A DNA stretch of 64,000 nucleotides from Aquisediminimonas profunda (lineage in GTDB: Bacteria > Pseudomonadota > Alphaproteobacteria > Sphingomonadales > Sphingomonadaceae). Each line of letters begins with the position of its first letter. Position 1 is the stretch's first letter. Under the pieces are notes generated by a model. It had not been told where the DNA came from and ran no database searches. It saw only the letters and a list, made by a program, of their open reading frames with translations. The position numbers were made by a program, and so were the translations under genes. The stretch covers positions 1,856,001 through 1,920,000 of the forward strand of contig NZ_CP080327.1 in assembly GCF_019443285.1 (NCBI RefSeq). The letters are read 5' to 3'. This document shows, piece by piece, positions 9,209 through 20,009 of this stretch.

Positions 9209-10122
9209 GGCTCATCGCGGCGCTCGCGCTGCTTGCTCTTGTGGCTGCCGATGTTCCGGACTTGTCAGTTCCCGCCGAATTCGGGCTGGTCGAAGGTGTC
9301 GCCTGGGATGCGCGAAGCCGGCAATTGTTTGCGGGCAGTGTGGAAGACGGTGCGCTCCTCGTCCGAGAAGGCGATCATTGGCGAAGAGCAGTCCTGCCCG
9401 TGCCAACAGCTGGTCTGTTCGGCATGGCTGTCGATCAACGGCGTGGCATCTTGTGGATGTCGAGTGGCGTAGCAGGGCCGACGCGCCGCAAGGACGGCTT
9501 TCGCGGCCTGATCGGGGTTTCGGCATTGGGTTTTGAAGCAGTAGGGCTCGCACCCGTTCCCGCGGGGGATACTGTGACACAACCCGGTGATGTGGCGGTT
9601 GCGCCAGACGGCTCGGTCTATGTCAGCGATGGAACCGCCGGCGGCGTCTTTGTCTGCAAGCCAGATTGCACCCAGCTTGAATTACTGGTGCCCGTTGGTA
9701 CGTTTCGGAGTGCGCAGGGAATGGCGGTCTCGCGCGATGGGCGCTTCCTCTTTGTTGCCGATTACGCCAGCGGTTTGTTCAAGATCGATCTCAAGAAGCC
9801 GAAGGTCGTTGTGGCGGTATCACAGCAAAAAGGCATCGACGGGCTGATGCGTTACGGTGACACGCTCATTGCCATTATCAATGGAGATGGCCGAAAGGTA
9901 ATCCGCCTGTCCTTTGATCCAAATGGATCGCCGTCCGAAGAACTGCTTGAGACTCCGCCGGGGCCGGGGGATCCGACCCTTGGCACGATCGCAGACCGCA
10001 AGCTCATTTACGTGGCCGATGCCCAATGGGACCGGTTCAATGCAGCGGGAACATCGCAAGGTCGGCCACGTGAGACGCGTATCCGCACACTCGACTTGCC
10101 GGCCTTGCCGATGCCTCGGTGA
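9205..10122 (+). CDS. Secreted beta-propeller protein, SMP-30/NHL-like
   Basis: 305 residues starting at a GTG that overlaps the suhB stop by 4 bases. A longer open frame upstream only shadows suhB. The protein starts with a signal peptide (MRLIAALALLALVAADV). Repeated beta-propeller blades follow, with patterns such as GLVEGVAWDARSRQLFAGS, GDVAVAPDGSVYVSDG and GMAVSRDGRFLFVADY, typical of SMP-30/gluconolactonase/NHL folds. A periplasmic location is inferred. No catalytic metal-site motif specific to lactonases was identified, so the substrate is unknown. It converges on a YbjN-like gene 23 bases downstream. Confidence 0.8.
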   Translation: MRLIAALALLALVAADVPDLSVPAEFGLVEGVAWDARSRQLFAGSVEDGALLVREGDHWRRAVLPVPTAGLFGMAVDQRRGILWMSSGVAGPTRRKDGFRGLIGVSALGFEAVGLAPVPAGDTVTQPGDVAVAPDGSVYVSDGTAGGVFVCKPDCTQLELLVPVGTFRSAQGMAVSRDGRFLFVADYASGLFKIDLKKPKVVVAVSQQKGIDGLMRYGDTLIAIINGDGRKVIRLSFDPNGSPSEELLETPPGPGDPTLGTIADRKLIYVADAQWDRFNAAGTSQGRPRETRIRTLDLPALPMPR

Positions 10123-10145
10123 CAATTCCGCCGGAATTGGCGACC

Positions 10146-10610
10146 TCAACTGTCAATGTGCTTTTCGAACTGCGCCATCAGCAGGACCCAGAATTCAAGA
10201 TTGTCCTCGAAAAGTTTGGTGCTGATCCCACCGTCATCGAGATCGACGTCCATTTCGATCCGAGCCGCGCCCTTGTCCGAGATATAAGCCCGGCCAAATC
10301 GCTTCCTGCTGTTCCAATCGTTCATCTGACTGAGCGACGGCGACTTGTCGCGATCATAGCCAGCAAAGAACTGGATCGTGCGGCAGTCGACATTCTTGGT
10401 GCAGCCGAAAAAGAAGATCGCAAAATTGGAGCCGGATGACGTGCTGCGGATCAGGGGATCGCCGCTCTCATCCTTGGTCATCTCTGCCTTGTAGCCAGCG
10501 CCCTGAAGTGCTCGGACCACCGAGGACGGATCCTGGGCGCGAACCATTTGGGCATGCGCGGTGCCGGAAAAGCTGAACAACGCCGCGACCAAAATGGCAA
10601 TTCTTCTCAT
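10146..10610 (-). CDS. YbjN-domain secreted protein
   Basis: 154 residues with a clear signal peptide (MRRIAILVAALFSFSGTAHA, cleavage before QMV). The mature part fits the small YbjN fold: VVRALQGAGYKAEMTKDESGDPLI, a central strand FAIFFFGCTKNVDCRTIQFFAGY holding two cysteines, and an acidic strand IEMDVDLDDGGIS. The cysteine pair could form a disulfide in the periplasm (inference). The function of YbjN proteins is not settled. The gene is transcribed away from nuoA; the 226 bases between them must carry both promoters. Confidence 0.75.
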   Translation of the reverse strand: MRRIAILVAALFSFSGTAHAQMVRAQDPSSVVRALQGAGYKAEMTKDESGDPLIRSTSSGSNFAIFFFGCTKNVDCRTIQFFAGYDRDKSPSLSQMNDWNSRKRFGRAYISDKGAARIEMDVDLDDGGISTKLFEDNLEFWVLLMAQFEKHIDS

Positions 10611-10836
10611 GGTCTTTCCCCCGTTTCTTTGGCGGCTATCCCCGCTGTTTTCAGAACACCTCTTTGCGATGCTAGCGCGATTCTGTCTTGTAAGGAATCT
10701 ACATCTTCTGGGCGTTGCATTTTCATTGCAACCACACCGCCAAATTGCATTTCTCGCGCTTGCGAACGGCTTCCGCCTCGCCTAAAGCCGCCACGAATCT
10801 GGACCGTTCGGCCCGGAAATAGGAAAGCCAATAGCC

Positions 10837-11214
10837 ATGTCTTCGGTTGCTGCCGGATATTTGCCGATCCTGTTGTTCCTTGCCGTTGCACTGATCCTGT
10901 CTTCTGCCTTTGTTTTCCTGCCGATGATCGTGGCTCGCTTGACAGGTGCACATAATCCGACGCCCGAGAAGCTGGCGGAATATGAATGCGGATTTCCGGC
11001 GTTCGAAGGCAGTCGCGCGCAGTTTGACGTTCGTTTCTACCTTGTCGCGATCCTCTTCATCATTTTCGACCTCGAGGCTGCGTTCCTCTTCCCTTGGGCA
11101 GTCAGCCTCAAGCACATTGGCTGGGCGGGTTGGGCCGCGATGATGATTTTCCTCGCCGAACTGGTACTTGGCCTTGTCTACGCGTGGAAGAAGGGAGCGC
11201 TCGAATGGGAGTAG
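10837..11214 (+). CDS. nuoA: NADH-quinone oxidoreductase subunit A
   Basis: 125-residue membrane subunit of respiratory complex I with three predicted membrane helices: residues about 8-30, then two after the family motif [40 protein letters not shown]. That motif holds the conserved loop cysteine near the quinone site. It is the first gene of the uninterrupted nuoA-N operon. Upstream (10611-10836) there is no gene; an inverted repeat GTTGCA-N7-TGCAAC lies there, but I cannot assign it a role. The nuoB start lies inside the last codons of nuoA. Confidence 0.96.
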   Translation: MSSVAAGYLPILLFLAVALILSSAFVFLPMIVARLTGAHNPTPEKLAEYECGFPAFEGSRAQFDVRFYLVAILFIIFDLEAAFLFPWAVSLKHIGWAGWAAMMIFLAELVLGLVYAWKKGALEWE

Positions 11215-11741
11215 AACTCGCAGCACCCCCTCCGGGCACTTTGCCCGAGGCGAGCTTCTTCAACGGCCTGAACGATGAGCTGTCCAACAAGGGATTTCTG
11301 GTCGTCGGCACTGAAGAGCTGTTCCAATGGGCCCGCACAGGGTCGCTGTGGTGGATGACGTTCGGCCTAGCCTGCTGTGCGGTCGAAATGATCCATGTGA
11401 ACATGCCGCGTTATGATCTCGAACGCTTTGGCGCGGCTCCGCGGGCATCGCCGCGGCAGTCGGACGTGATGATCGTCGCTGGCACATTGTGCAACAAGAT
11501 GGCTCCAGCGCTGCGACGTGTCTACGACCAGATGTCCGACCCCAAATATGTGATCTCGATGGGCAGCTGCGCCAATGGCGGCGGCTATTACCACTACAGC
11601 TACAGCGTCGTGCGCGGTTGTGACCGTATCGTGCCGGTGGATATCTACGTGCCCGGCTGCCCGCCAACGGCCGAGGCGCTGCTCTATGGCATCATGCAGT
11701 TGCAGCGGAAGATCCGCCGCGTGGGGACGATCGAACGGTGA
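11205..11741 (+). CDS. nuoB: NADH-quinone oxidoreductase subunit B
   Basis: 178 residues; carries the terminal [4Fe-4S] cluster N2, which passes electrons to quinone. The ligands are visible as the tandem cysteines in GLACCAVEM, the cysteine in [16 protein letters not shown] and the one in [14 protein letters not shown]. The start ATG at 11205 overlaps the 3' end of nuoA by 10 bases; the frame stays open further upstream but only shadows nuoA. The stop overlaps the nuoC GTG start by 4 bases. Confidence 0.97.
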   Translation: MGVELAAPPPGTLPEASFFNGLNDELSNKGFLVVGTEELFQWARTGSLWWMTFGLACCAVEMIHVNMPRYDLERFGAAPRASPRQSDVMIVAGTLCNKMAPALRRVYDQMSDPKYVISMGSCANGGGYYHYSYSVVRGCDRIVPVDIYVPGCPPTAEALLYGIMQLQRKIRRVGTIER

Positions 11742-12355
11742 GCCATTCCGCCCCCCGCTATGCCTCGAATGATGGCGTGATTGATGCAGCGCGCGAGGCG
11801 CTTGGCGTTGATTTGCTTGATGCTGTCGAAGCGAATGGCGAAATCGCGCTGACCGTGCGGCGCGAAGAACTCCTCGGCTGCATGATGCAGCTGCGTGATA
11901 CGCTCGACTATCAGCAGCTGATGGAAATCGCCGGCGTGGACTGGCCCGATCACGAACCGCGCTTCGAAGTGGTCTATTGTCTGCTGAGTGTCACGAAGAA
12001 CCACCGCATTCGCGTCCATGTCTGGACGAACGAGGATCAGCCAGTGCCATCGGTGACGGGCATCTGGCCGGTTGCAGGCTGGCTCGAGCGTGAAGTGTTC
12101 GACATGTATGGCGTCCTGTTCGAGGGCAATACCGATCTGCGGCGCATCCTGACCGACTATGGCTTTACCGGCCATCCACAGCGCAAGGATTTTCCGCTGA
12201 CCGGCTATGTCGAACTCCGCTATTCCGAAGAACACAAGCGCGTGATGTATGAGCCTGTCCAGCTGGCTCAGGACTTCCGCAACTTTGATTTCATGAGCCC
12301 CTGGGAAGGCGCCGACTATATCCTTCCCGGCGATGAGAAGGGGGACGCGAAATGA
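11738..12355 (+). CDS. nuoC: NADH-quinone oxidoreductase subunit C
   Basis: 205-residue peripheral-arm subunit (30 kDa family). The diagnostic segment is [48 protein letters not shown]. It begins with GTG in a 4-base overlap with nuoB and ends in an ATGA overlap with nuoD, so nuoB-C-D are translationally coupled. NuoC and NuoD are separate here, unlike the NuoCD fusion of enterobacteria. Confidence 0.97.
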   Translation: MSHSAPRYASNDGVIDAAREALGVDLLDAVEANGEIALTVRREELLGCMMQLRDTLDYQQLMEIAGVDWPDHEPRFEVVYCLLSVTKNHRIRVHVWTNEDQPVPSVTGIWPVAGWLEREVFDMYGVLFEGNTDLRRILTDYGFTGHPQRKDFPLTGYVELRYSEEHKRVMYEPVQLAQDFRNFDFMSPWEGADYILPGDEKGDAK

Positions 12356-13563
12356 GCCTCGTGCAGGATGTCGCCCCGACCACCGGCGATGAACAGATCC
12401 ACAATTACACGATCAATTTCGGCCCACAGCATCCTGCGGCGCACGGGGTGTTGCGCCTCGTCATGGAACTGGATGGCGAGATCGTGGAGCGGCTCGATCC
12501 GCACGTTGGGCTGCTTCATCGCGGCACTGAAAAGCTGATCGAATACAAGACCTATCTTCAGGCGCTGCCCTATTTCGATCGGCTCGACTATTGCTCGCCG
12601 CTCTGCATGGAGCATAGCTATGTCCTCGCGGTCGAGAAGTTGCTCGATCTCGAAGTTCCACTCCGCGCGCAATATCTTCGCGTCCTGTTCGCCGAACTGA
12701 CGCGAATCTGCAACCACATGCTCAACCTCGGGTCGCACGTGATGGATGTTGGTGCCATGACGCCAAACTTGTGGATGTTCGAAATCCGCGAAGACTGTCT
12801 CAATTTCTTTGAGCGGGCATCCGGCGCGCGCATGCATGCGGCGTGGTTCCGCCCCGGCGGGGTGCATCAGGACGTGCCGCTGAAGCTGTTGACCGACATT
12901 GCCGACTGGCTCGACACACGCCTGCCGCAACTGTTCGAGGATGCAATCAGCCTTGTCGCGGACAATCGCATCTTCAAGCAGCGCAATGTCGATATTGCGA
13001 CGGTCTCGAAGGAAGACGCCCTCAAATGGGGTTTTTCCGGCCCGATGATCCGTGCTGCCGGTATCCCATGGGATATCCGTCGTTCGCAGCCCTACGACGT
13101 GTACGACCGGATGGAATTCGACATTCCTGTCGGCACCAAGGGCGATTGCTATGATCGCTTCATGGTCCGCGTGGAAGAAGTCCGCCAGTCCGCCCGCATC
13201 ATGAAGCAGTGCCTGAAGGACATGCCCGAAGGCCCGATCGCCAGCGACGACCGCAAGGTGGTGCCGCCCAAGCGGGCGGAGATGAAACAGTCGATGGAAG
13301 CGCTGATCCACCACTTCAAGCTCTACACCGAAGGCTTCAAGGTCCCGGCAGGCAGCGTCTATGTCGCGACCGAAAGCCCAAAGGGAGAATTCGGCGTCTA
13401 TCTCGTCTCGGACGGCACGAACAAGCCATATCGCTGCAAGATCAGGCCGACCGCTTTCTCGCACTTGCAGGCGATGGATATGATGAGCCGGGGGCACATG
13501 CTCGCAGACACAACCGCCATTCTCGGCGCGATGGACATCGTTTTCGGGGAGTGTGACCGGTAA
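12352..13563 (+). CDS. nuoD: NADH-quinone oxidoreductase subunit D
   Basis: 403 residues of the 49 kDa family, derived from the hydrogenase large subunit, which shapes the quinone pocket. Landmarks are [22 protein letters not shown] (quinone-site His), [18 protein letters not shown], the near-universal [19 protein letters not shown], and the C-terminal [22 protein letters not shown]. The start overlaps the nuoC stop by 4 bases, and the stop overlaps the nuoE start by one base. Confidence 0.98.
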   Translation: MSLVQDVAPTTGDEQIHNYTINFGPQHPAAHGVLRLVMELDGEIVERLDPHVGLLHRGTEKLIEYKTYLQALPYFDRLDYCSPLCMEHSYVLAVEKLLDLEVPLRAQYLRVLFAELTRICNHMLNLGSHVMDVGAMTPNLWMFEIREDCLNFFERASGARMHAAWFRPGGVHQDVPLKLLTDIADWLDTRLPQLFEDAISLVADNRIFKQRNVDIATVSKEDALKWGFSGPMIRAAGIPWDIRRSQPYDVYDRMEFDIPVGTKGDCYDRFMVRVEEVRQSARIMKQCLKDMPEGPIASDDRKVVPPKRAEMKQSMEALIHHFKLYTEGFKVPAGSVYVATESPKGEFGVYLVSDGTNKPYRCKIRPTAFSHLQAMDMMSRGHMLADTTAILGAMDIVFGECDR

Positions 13564-14231
13564 TGGCAGACGCACCGCACATTCCCGACGAAGCCGAAAC
13601 CCGCGCCAAGTGGGGCGATTTCGCTTGGACGCCGGAAAACGCCAAGACAGCGGCCATGTATATTGCCCGCTATCCGGCTGGGCGGCAGGCGTCTGCGGTC
13701 ATGGCGTTGCTTGATCTTGCTCAGCGGCAGGTGGGGGAAGAGACAAAGACACAGGGCTGGCTGCCTGTGCCGGTGATCGAATATGTCGCCGCACAACTCG
13801 GCATGCCCTATATGCGCGCCTATGAGGTCGCGACCTTCTACACCATGTACAATCTTGCGCCGGTCGGCCGCTTCCATGTGCAGGTCTGCGGCACGACGCC
13901 ATGCATGCTCCGCGGCTCGGATGACGTGCTTGCTGCCTGCAAGAACCGCGGGCTGGTGAAGGGCGGAACCACGCCCGATGGCCTCTTCACGCTGACCGAA
14001 GTCGAATGCCTCGGCGCCTGTGCCAATGCACCGATGGTCCAGATCAACGACGACAATTTCGAAGACCTGACCTATGACAGCATGTCCGCGATCCTTGAAG
14101 CGCTGGCAACTGACAAGCCGTTGAAGATCGGACCGCAGATCAAGAGGCAGACAAGCTGCCCCGAAGGCGGGCCGACAACGCTCAAGGAAATGGTCAAGGC
14201 CAATCACGACTATCGCGGGGAATGGAAATGA
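13563..14231 (+). CDS. nuoE: NADH-quinone oxidoreductase subunit E
   Basis: 222 residues of the 24 kDa thioredoxin-like subunit carrying the [2Fe-2S] cluster N1a. The four ligands are in [11 protein letters not shown] and [17 protein letters not shown]. The N-terminal region, [21 protein letters not shown], is the helical part that contacts NuoF. The C-terminal tail (about residues 185-222), with a charged and Pro/Cys-containing segment, is typical of alphaproteobacterial and mitochondrial-type homologues. Translation starts in a TAATG overlap with nuoD. Confidence 0.97.
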   Translation: MADAPHIPDEAETRAKWGDFAWTPENAKTAAMYIARYPAGRQASAVMALLDLAQRQVGEETKTQGWLPVPVIEYVAAQLGMPYMRAYEVATFYTMYNLAPVGRFHVQVCGTTPCMLRGSDDVLAACKNRGLVKGGTTPDGLFTLTEVECLGACANAPMVQINDDNFEDLTYDSMSAILEALATDKPLKIGPQIKRQTSCPEGGPTTLKEMVKANHDYRGEWK

Positions 14232-15520
14232 GCCTCGCCAACAAGGACCGCATCTTCACAAACCTTTACGGCTTTCAGTCGCCAGGTCTTGCCGAAGCCA
14301 AGAAGCGCGGGGACTGGGACAAGACGAAGAAGCTGCTCGATATCGGCGCGGACGAGATCATCGAGCGCATCAAGGCATCCGGCCTGCGCGGGCGCGGCGG
14401 TGCCGGCTTCCCGACAGGCATGAAGTGGAGCTTCATGCCCAAGGCGCCGACCGAGAACCGGCCCAATTTCCTCGTCATCAACGCAGACGAATCCGAGCCC
14501 GGAAGCTGCAAGGATCGCGAGATCATCCGCCACGATCCGCACAAGCTCATTGAAGGAGCGCTGGTTGCGGGCTTCGCGATGCGCGCGCGGGCGGCTTACA
14601 TCTATATTCGCGGCGAATTCATCTTCGAGGCCAAGGTGCTCGAAGCGGCGGTGGCCGAAGCTTATGCCGCGGGCCTCATCGGCAAGAATGCCTGCAAGTC
14701 CGGTTATGATTTCGACGTGTTCGTCCACCGGGGCGCGGGGGCCTATATCTGCGGCGAAGAAACCGCCATGCTCGAAAGCCTTGAAGGCAAGAAGGGCCAG
14801 CCGCGCCTGAAACCGCCGTTTCCCGCAGGTGCGGGTCTCTATGGCTGCCCGACAACGGTCAACAATGTTGAAAGCATTGCTGTCGCGCCGACGATCCTGC
14901 GGCGCGGGCCGGACTGGTTCAAGAGCTTCGGTAATCCGGGCAATGCAGGCACGAAACTGTTCCAGATTTCGGGCCATGTGAACAAGCCCTGCGTCGTTGA
15001 GGAAGCCATGAGCATCCCGTTCAGCGAGCTGATCGAAAAGCATTGTGGCGGCATTCGCGGCGGGCGCGACAATCTTCTGGCTGTGATCCCCGGCGGGTCC
15101 TCTGTGCCGCTTGTGCCCGCCGATCAGATCTGGGATGCCCCGATGGATTTTGACGGGCTTAAGGCGCTCGGTTCCGGTCTTGGCACAGCCGCGGTGATCG
15201 TGATGGACAAGTCAACCGACATCGTCCGCGCCATTTCGCGGCTCAGCTATTTCTACAAGCACGAAAGCTGCGGCCAGTGCACGCCTTGCCGCGAAGGCAC
15301 CGGCTGGATGTGGCGCGTGATGGAGCGGCTGCGCGAAGGCAATGCCGATGTGTCGGAAATTGACATGCTCTTTGATGTGACGAAGCAGGTCGAAGGCCAC
15401 ACCATCTGCGCGCTCGGCGACGCAGCCGCCTGGCCGATCCAGGGCCTGATCCGCCATTTCCGGCCGGAGCTGGAACGGCGGATTGCGGAACACGGCGGAA
15501 TGCTGGAGGCGGCGGAATAA
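14228..15520 (+). CDS. nuoF: NADH-quinone oxidoreductase subunit F (NADH-binding)
   Basis: 430 residues; binds NADH and FMN and carries [4Fe-4S] cluster N3. Visible motifs are [16 protein letters not shown] (NADH), [15 protein letters not shown] (FMN), the glycine-rich [22 protein letters not shown], and the cluster ligands in [12 protein letters not shown] plus [14 protein letters not shown] start at 14228 (ATGA overlap with the nuoE stop, GGGGA five to six bases ahead) rather than at the ATG two codons earlier, which would sit on that ribosome-binding site. Confidence 0.96.
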   Translation: MSLANKDRIFTNLYGFQSPGLAEAKKRGDWDKTKKLLDIGADEIIERIKASGLRGRGGAGFPTGMKWSFMPKAPTENRPNFLVINADESEPGSCKDREIIRHDPHKLIEGALVAGFAMRARAAYIYIRGEFIFEAKVLEAAVAEAYAAGLIGKNACKSGYDFDVFVHRGAGAYICGEETAMLESLEGKKGQPRLKPPFPAGAGLYGCPTTVNNVESIAVAPTILRRGPDWFKSFGNPGNAGTKLFQISGHVNKPCVVEEAMSIPFSELIEKHCGGIRGGRDNLLAVIPGGSSVPLVPADQIWDAPMDFDGLKALGSGLGTAAVIVMDKSTDIVRAISRLSYFYKHESCGQCTPCREGTGWMWRVMERLREGNADVSEIDMLFDVTKQVEGHTICALGDAAAWPIQGLIRHFRPELERRIAEHGGMLEAAE

Positions 15521-15522
15521 AC

Positions 15523-17541
15523 ATGCCCAAACTGACCGTAGATGGCATCGAACTCGAAGTCCCGCAGGGCGCGACTGTCCTTCAGGCGTGCGAGCTGGCC
15601 GGCAAGGAAATTCCGCGCTTCTGCTATCACGAACGGCTGTCCATTGCGGGCAATTGTCGGATGTGCCTTGTCGAGGTCGCACCGGGGCCGCCCAAGCCGC
15701 AGGCGTCGTGTGCGCTCCCTGCGGCTGAGGGCCAGGTGATCCGCACCGACAGCCCGATGGTCCGCAAGGCGCGCGAAGGCGTGATGGAATTCCTGCTGAT
15801 CAATCACCCGCTCGATTGCCCGATCTGCGATCAGGGCGGTGAGTGTGACCTGCAGGACCAGGCTATGGCCTATGGCCGAGGGGCGTCGCGTTTTGACGAG
15901 AACAAGCGCGCCGTCACAGAAAAATACATGGGCCCGATCGTCAAGACGGCGATGACCCGTTGCATCCAGTGCACACGCTGCATCCGCTTTGCGGAAGAAG
16001 TGGCCGGCATTGAGGAAATCGGCGCGATCGGCCGCGGCGAGAATATGCAGATCACGTCCTACCTCGAGCGCGCGGTGACGAGCGAACTTTCGGGCAATGT
16101 CGTCGATCTCTGCCCGGTGGGTGCGTTGACGTCCAAGCCTTACGCTTTCGAAGCACGGCCCTGGGAATTGAAGAAGACGCCGTCGATTGACGTGATGGAC
16201 GCTGTCGGCACCAACATCCGGCTCGACAGTCGCGGACGCCAGGTGCTGCGCGCGCTTCCGCGGATCAATGAGGATGTCAACGAAGAATGGGCGCACGACA
16301 AGACGCGCCACGCGGTTGACGGCCTGATGCACCGCAGGCTCGACAAGCCCTTCGTGCGCAAGGGTGGCAAGCTGGTCGAGGCAAGCTGGGAAGAGGCGCT
16401 GAAGGCGGTTGGCAAGGGCCTGAAGGACGCTGGCAAGTCGATTGCGGCGATTGCGGGTGACCAGGTCGATTGCGAAACCATGTTTGCCGCGCGCGAACTC
16501 GTCAAGAAGCTTGGCGGTTCTATGCTCGAGGGGCGGCAGACCGGACTGGCCTATGACGTCTCGTCGCTGGCGGCGGTGGCGTTCAATACCGGCATTGCCA
16601 ATCTCGAGACCGCCGATGTGATCCTGCTGGTCGGCAGTGACCTTCGGCATGAAGCGCCGCTGATCAACACGCGCGTCCAGAAGGCGATCCGCAAGCGGCA
16701 GGCCAAGGTCTTCGCCATCGGCCCCGAAACGGACCTGACCTACAAGGCCGAATGGCTTGGCACGTCGCTCAAGCTGCTTGGCAAGCTGCCGAAGCATGTC
16801 GCGGATGCGCTCAAGGCCGCCGAACGTCCGGCCCTGATTCTTGGTGGCGGGGCGCTTCGCTATGAGGGCGCGCACGGCGCGGCACTGGCGCTTGCTGCCA
16901 AGTACAAGCTGGTCCGTGAAGGTTGGAACGGGTTCAACGTCACCCATTTCGCGGCTGCGCGGATGGGCGGGATGATGCTCGGCTATGCCTACAAGGGCGG
17001 CATCAAGGCGCTGGCGGCCAAGAAGCCGAAGCTGGCCTTCTTCCTTGGCGCGGACGAAGTGAATTACGATCTCTTTGTCGATACGTTCAAAGTTTATGTC
17101 GGCCATCATGGTGATGCCGGCGCACATGCTGCGGACATCATCCTGCCGGGTGCGGCCTATACCGAGAAATCCGGCACCTATGTTAACAACGAGGGCCGCG
17201 TGCAGCGCGGTCAGCGCGCGGTCTTCCCGCCGGGCGATGCCCGCGAGGACTGGGCGATCTTCCGGGCGCTTTCGGACGTTGTTGATGCAACCCTGCCGTT
17301 CGACAGTCTCGATGATCTCCGTGCAGTAATGGCAAAGGCCGTGCCAGCGCTCGGTCGCGAAGGACTGGCTGGTTACGACTGGAACCCGCCGGCTCTGCCC
17401 GACAAGCCGGTGGACGATATTGCCGATTATCCGATCAAGGATTTCTACCTGACCAACGCCATCTGCCGCGCATCGCCGACAATGGAACGTTGCTCCAACG
17501 AACTCATCCACGGGATCGAGTGGCTGGAGGCAGCGGAATGA
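15523..17541 (+). CDS. nuoG: NADH-quinone oxidoreductase subunit G
   Basis: 672 residues of the 75 kDa subunit. The N-terminal ferredoxin part ([19 protein letters not shown], then cysteines for N1b), the His-Cys motif [19 protein letters not shown] (N5) and [18 protein letters not shown] followed by [16 protein letters not shown] (N4) are all intact. The rest is a molybdopterin-oxidoreductase-like domain without a recognisable metal ligand. The length is of the short mitochondrial/alphaproteobacterial type. The antisense strand has a very long open frame here, which is a codon-bias shadow. Confidence 0.97.
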   Translation: MPKLTVDGIELEVPQGATVLQACELAGKEIPRFCYHERLSIAGNCRMCLVEVAPGPPKPQASCALPAAEGQVIRTDSPMVRKAREGVMEFLLINHPLDCPICDQGGECDLQDQAMAYGRGASRFDENKRAVTEKYMGPIVKTAMTRCIQCTRCIRFAEEVAGIEEIGAIGRGENMQITSYLERAVTSELSGNVVDLCPVGALTSKPYAFEARPWELKKTPSIDVMDAVGTNIRLDSRGRQVLRALPRINEDVNEEWAHDKTRHAVDGLMHRRLDKPFVRKGGKLVEASWEEALKAVGKGLKDAGKSIAAIAGDQVDCETMFAARELVKKLGGSMLEGRQTGLAYDVSSLAAVAFNTGIANLETADVILLVGSDLRHEAPLINTRVQKAIRKRQAKVFAIGPETDLTYKAEWLGTSLKLLGKLPKHVADALKAAERPALILGGGALRYEGAHGAALALAAKYKLVREGWNGFNVTHFAAARMGGMMLGYAYKGGIKALAAKKPKLAFFLGADEVNYDLFVDTFKVYVGHHGDAGAHAADIILPGAAYTEKSGTYVNNEGRVQRGQRAVFPPGDAREDWAIFRALSDVVDATLPFDSLDDLRAVMAKAVPALGREGLAGYDWNPPALPDKPVDDIADYPIKDFYLTNAICRASPTMERCSNELIHGIEWLEAAE

Positions 17542-18590
17542 CCTATACTGAATGGTTCCAGTCCTGGGCTGGTTTCGGTTTCGGCTGGTTTCTGAGCAAT
17601 CTCACACTCGTTCTGCTGATTGCATTCCCGCTGATGCTTGCGGTGGCGCTGATAATCTATGCCGATCGCAAGATCTGGGCGGCGATGGCGCTTCGGCGGG
17701 GCCCGAACGTGGTCGGACCGCTCGGGATCCTGCAGAGCTTCGCGGACGGCATAAAGGTCTTCCTGCAGGAAACGATCATACCGTCCGCTGCCAATCGCGG
17801 ACTCTTCCTGATGGCGCCGATCATCACCTTCACGGTCGCGCAGATCGTTTGGGCGGTGATCCCGTTCGGGCCGAAAATGGTGCTGGCCGATATCAATGTC
17901 GGCCTGCTCTATATCCTCGCGGCCTCGAGCCTTGGCGTTTACGGCGTGATCATTTCGGGCTGGGCCTCCAACTCGAAATACCCGTTTTACAGCGCCTTGC
18001 GTGCTGCAGCGCAGATGGTGTCCTATGAAGTCTCGATCGGTTTCGTGCTGATCTCGGTCGTGCTCTGGGCGGATTCTTTCAACCTGTCCAAGATCGTCGA
18101 AGCGCAGCAGGGGGCTGGCATCCTGCCATTCCTCAATGGCTTCGGCTTCAATCCATTGCTTTTCCCGATGGCAATTGTGTTCCTGATTTCGGCGCTTGCC
18201 GAAACCGCGCGCGCGCCGTTCGACCTGACCGAGGCGGAAAGCGAACTCGTCGCCGGGTATCAGACCGAATACAGCTCGATGAGCTTCGCGCTCTTCTGGC
18301 TTGGGGAATATGCCAACGTCATCCTGATGTGTGCCCTGAACGCGATCCTCTTCTGGGGCGGGTGGTTGCCGCCGGTCGATTGGGCACCCCTCTATGCTGT
18401 CCCGGGCATTCTCTGGTTCTTTGGCAAGATCCTCGTCTTCTTCTTCATCTTCTCCTGGATCAAGGCGACCGTGCCGCGCTTCCGCTATGACCAGTTGATG
18501 CGGCTCGGCTGGAAAGTCTTCCTGCCGATTTCGCTGCTCTGGGTGTTCCTGGTGAGCGGCTACCTGATGCTGACGAGGTATGGCGGATGA
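17538..18590 (+). CDS. nuoH: NADH-quinone oxidoreductase subunit H
   Basis: 350-residue membrane subunit joining the peripheral arm to the membrane arm and forming part of the quinone tunnel. It has about eight membrane helices and the family signatures [40 protein letters not shown] and [26 protein letters not shown]. The ATG at 17538 overlaps the nuoG stop by 4 bases. The stop overlaps nuoI by 4 bases. Confidence 0.97.
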   Translation: MTYTEWFQSWAGFGFGWFLSNLTLVLLIAFPLMLAVALIIYADRKIWAAMALRRGPNVVGPLGILQSFADGIKVFLQETIIPSAANRGLFLMAPIITFTVAQIVWAVIPFGPKMVLADINVGLLYILAASSLGVYGVIISGWASNSKYPFYSALRAAAQMVSYEVSIGFVLISVVLWADSFNLSKIVEAQQGAGILPFLNGFGFNPLLFPMAIVFLISALAETARAPFDLTEAESELVAGYQTEYSSMSFALFWLGEYANVILMCALNAILFWGGWLPPVDWAPLYAVPGILWFFGKILVFFFIFSWIKATVPRFRYDQLMRLGWKVFLPISLLWVFLVSGYLMLTRYGG

Positions 18591-19075
18591 GTTATGTTGT
18601 TCACCTCATCAAAACTTTCACCCTCTGGGAGTTTGTGAAGGCGCACGCCCTGACCTTGAAGTACTTCTTCAAGCCCAAGGCGACGATCAACTACCCCTAT
18701 GAAAAGAACCCGCTCTCGCCGCGGTTCCGGGGGGAGCACGCCTTGCGCCGCTATCCCAATGGCGAAGAGCGCTGCATTGCCTGCAAGCTGTGCGAGGCGG
18801 TTTGCCCGGCACAGGCCATCACCATCGAAGCCGAGCCGCGCGACGACGGTTCGCGGCGCACAACCCGCTACGACATCGACATGACCAAGTGCATCTATTG
18901 TGGCCTCTGCCAGGAAGCGTGCCCGGTCGATGCGATCGTCGAGGGGCCGAACTTCGAATATGCGACTGAAACCCGCGAGGAGCTGCTTTACGACAAGGCG
19001 AAGCTCCTTGAAAACGGCGATAAATGGGAACGCGCAATTGCCGCGAACCTTGCCGCCGATGCACCGTATCGATAG
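18587..19075 (+). CDS. nuoI: NADH-quinone oxidoreductase subunit I
   Basis: 162 residues of the 23 kDa (TYKY) subunit with two [4Fe-4S] clusters, N6a and N6b. The two ferredoxin motifs are [18 protein letters not shown] and [23 protein letters not shown], each with four cysteines. The preceding [16 protein letters not shown] is the usual lead-in. It is coupled to nuoH by a 4-base overlap. Confidence 0.97.
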   Translation: MSYVVHLIKTFTLWEFVKAHALTLKYFFKPKATINYPYEKNPLSPRFRGEHALRRYPNGEERCIACKLCEAVCPAQAITIEAEPRDDGSRRTTRYDIDMTKCIYCGLCQEACPVDAIVEGPNFEYATETREELLYDKAKLLENGDKWERAIAANLAADAPYR

Positions 19076-19085
19076 GGGGCGGCGC

Positions 19086-19697
19086 GTGATCCAGGTCTTT
19101 GCTTTTTATCTTTTTGCGGCGTTGGTCATCCTCTCCGGCGCGCTCGTGATTTTGTCGCGCAACCCCGTGCATAGTGTGCTTTGGCTCATCCTTGCGTTTT
19201 TCAACGCAGCGGGGCTGATGGTTCTTGTCGGTGCGGAATTCATAGCGATGCTTCTCGTCATTGTTTACGTCGGGGCGGTCGCCGTGCTGTTCCTGTTCGT
19301 GGTGATGATGCTCGATATCGACTTCGCGGAATTGCGCAGTGGCCTTACGCGATACGGCCTGTTTGGCGCGCTGATCGCTTTGGTGCTGGTTGGCGAAATG
19401 ATCATAGCAGAGGGCGCCTGGAGCGCCGGTGCCATCCAGCTGGCGCAACGTGCCGCACCAGCGCCTGCGGATATGCCGAATATCGAAGCGATGGGTGCGC
19501 TCATCTACTCGCGTTATCTTTACGTCTTTGAAGCCGCAGGTCTTGTCCTGCTTGTGGCCATGATCGGTGCGATCGTTCTGACGCATCGCGAACGCCGCGA
19601 CACCCGGCCACAGAACATCTCGCAGCAGGTTCGCCGCCGTCCGCAGGATGCTGTCCGCAATACGAACCCGCCGGTCGGGCAGGGAGTGGAGCTATGA
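19086..19697 (+). CDS. nuoJ: NADH-quinone oxidoreductase subunit J
   Basis: 203-residue membrane subunit with five predicted helices, including the conserved [29 protein letters not shown] segment. I choose the GTG at 19086 because GGGG precedes it and the protein then begins directly with the first membrane helix ([17 protein letters not shown]). An in-frame ATG at 19059 overlaps nuoI and would add nine mostly charged residues. The C-terminal tail after about residue 165 is hydrophilic and Arg/Gln-rich. The stop overlaps nuoK by 4 bases. Confidence 0.94.
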   Translation: MIQVFAFYLFAALVILSGALVILSRNPVHSVLWLILAFFNAAGLMVLVGAEFIAMLLVIVYVGAVAVLFLFVVMMLDIDFAELRSGLTRYGLFGALIALVLVGEMIIAEGAWSAGAIQLAQRAAPAPADMPNIEAMGALIYSRYLYVFEAAGLVLLVAMIGAIVLTHRERRDTRPQNISQQVRRRPQDAVRNTNPPVGQGVEL

Positions 19698-19999
19698 TCG
19701 GCATCGAGCATTATCTTGTTGTCAGTGCGATCCTGTTCGTGATGGGCGTGATGGGCATCTTCATCAACCGGAAGAATGTGATCATCATCCTGATGGCGAT
19801 CGAGTTGATCCTGCTCGCGGTGAACCTCAATCTCGTTGCCTTCAGTGCCTATCTCGGCGACCTGGTAGGGCAGGTTTTCGCGATGTTCGTGCTGACGGTT
19901 GCAGCCGGCGAAGCGGCAATTGGCCTTGCAATCCTCGTCATCTACTTCCGTGGTCGCGGGACGATCGCGGTCGACGATATCAACCGGATGAAGGGGTGA
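19694..19999 (+). CDS. nuoK: NADH-quinone oxidoreductase subunit K
   Basis: 101 residues with three membrane helices, an MrpC-like proton-channel subunit. The conserved buried glutamates are seen in [19 protein letters not shown] and [20 protein letters not shown]. It starts in an ATGA overlap with nuoJ and is followed after 10 bases by nuoL. Confidence 0.97.
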   Translation: MIGIEHYLVVSAILFVMGVMGIFINRKNVIIILMAIELILLAVNLNLVAFSAYLGDLVGQVFAMFVLTVAAGEAAIGLAILVIYFRGRGTIAVDDINRMKG

Positions 20000-20009
20000 G
20001 CCGGTAGCC

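Noticed and set aside
12316-13575. A 419-codon open frame antisense to nuoD
   Set aside because: Shadow of the strongly conserved nuoD; no protein family features.
15253-17511. A 752-codon open frame antisense to nuoG
   Set aside because: The sense strand encodes all nuoG iron-sulfur motifs. The antisense product has no recognisable domain and is Arg/Asp/His-rich, as expected from GC-rich codon shadowing.
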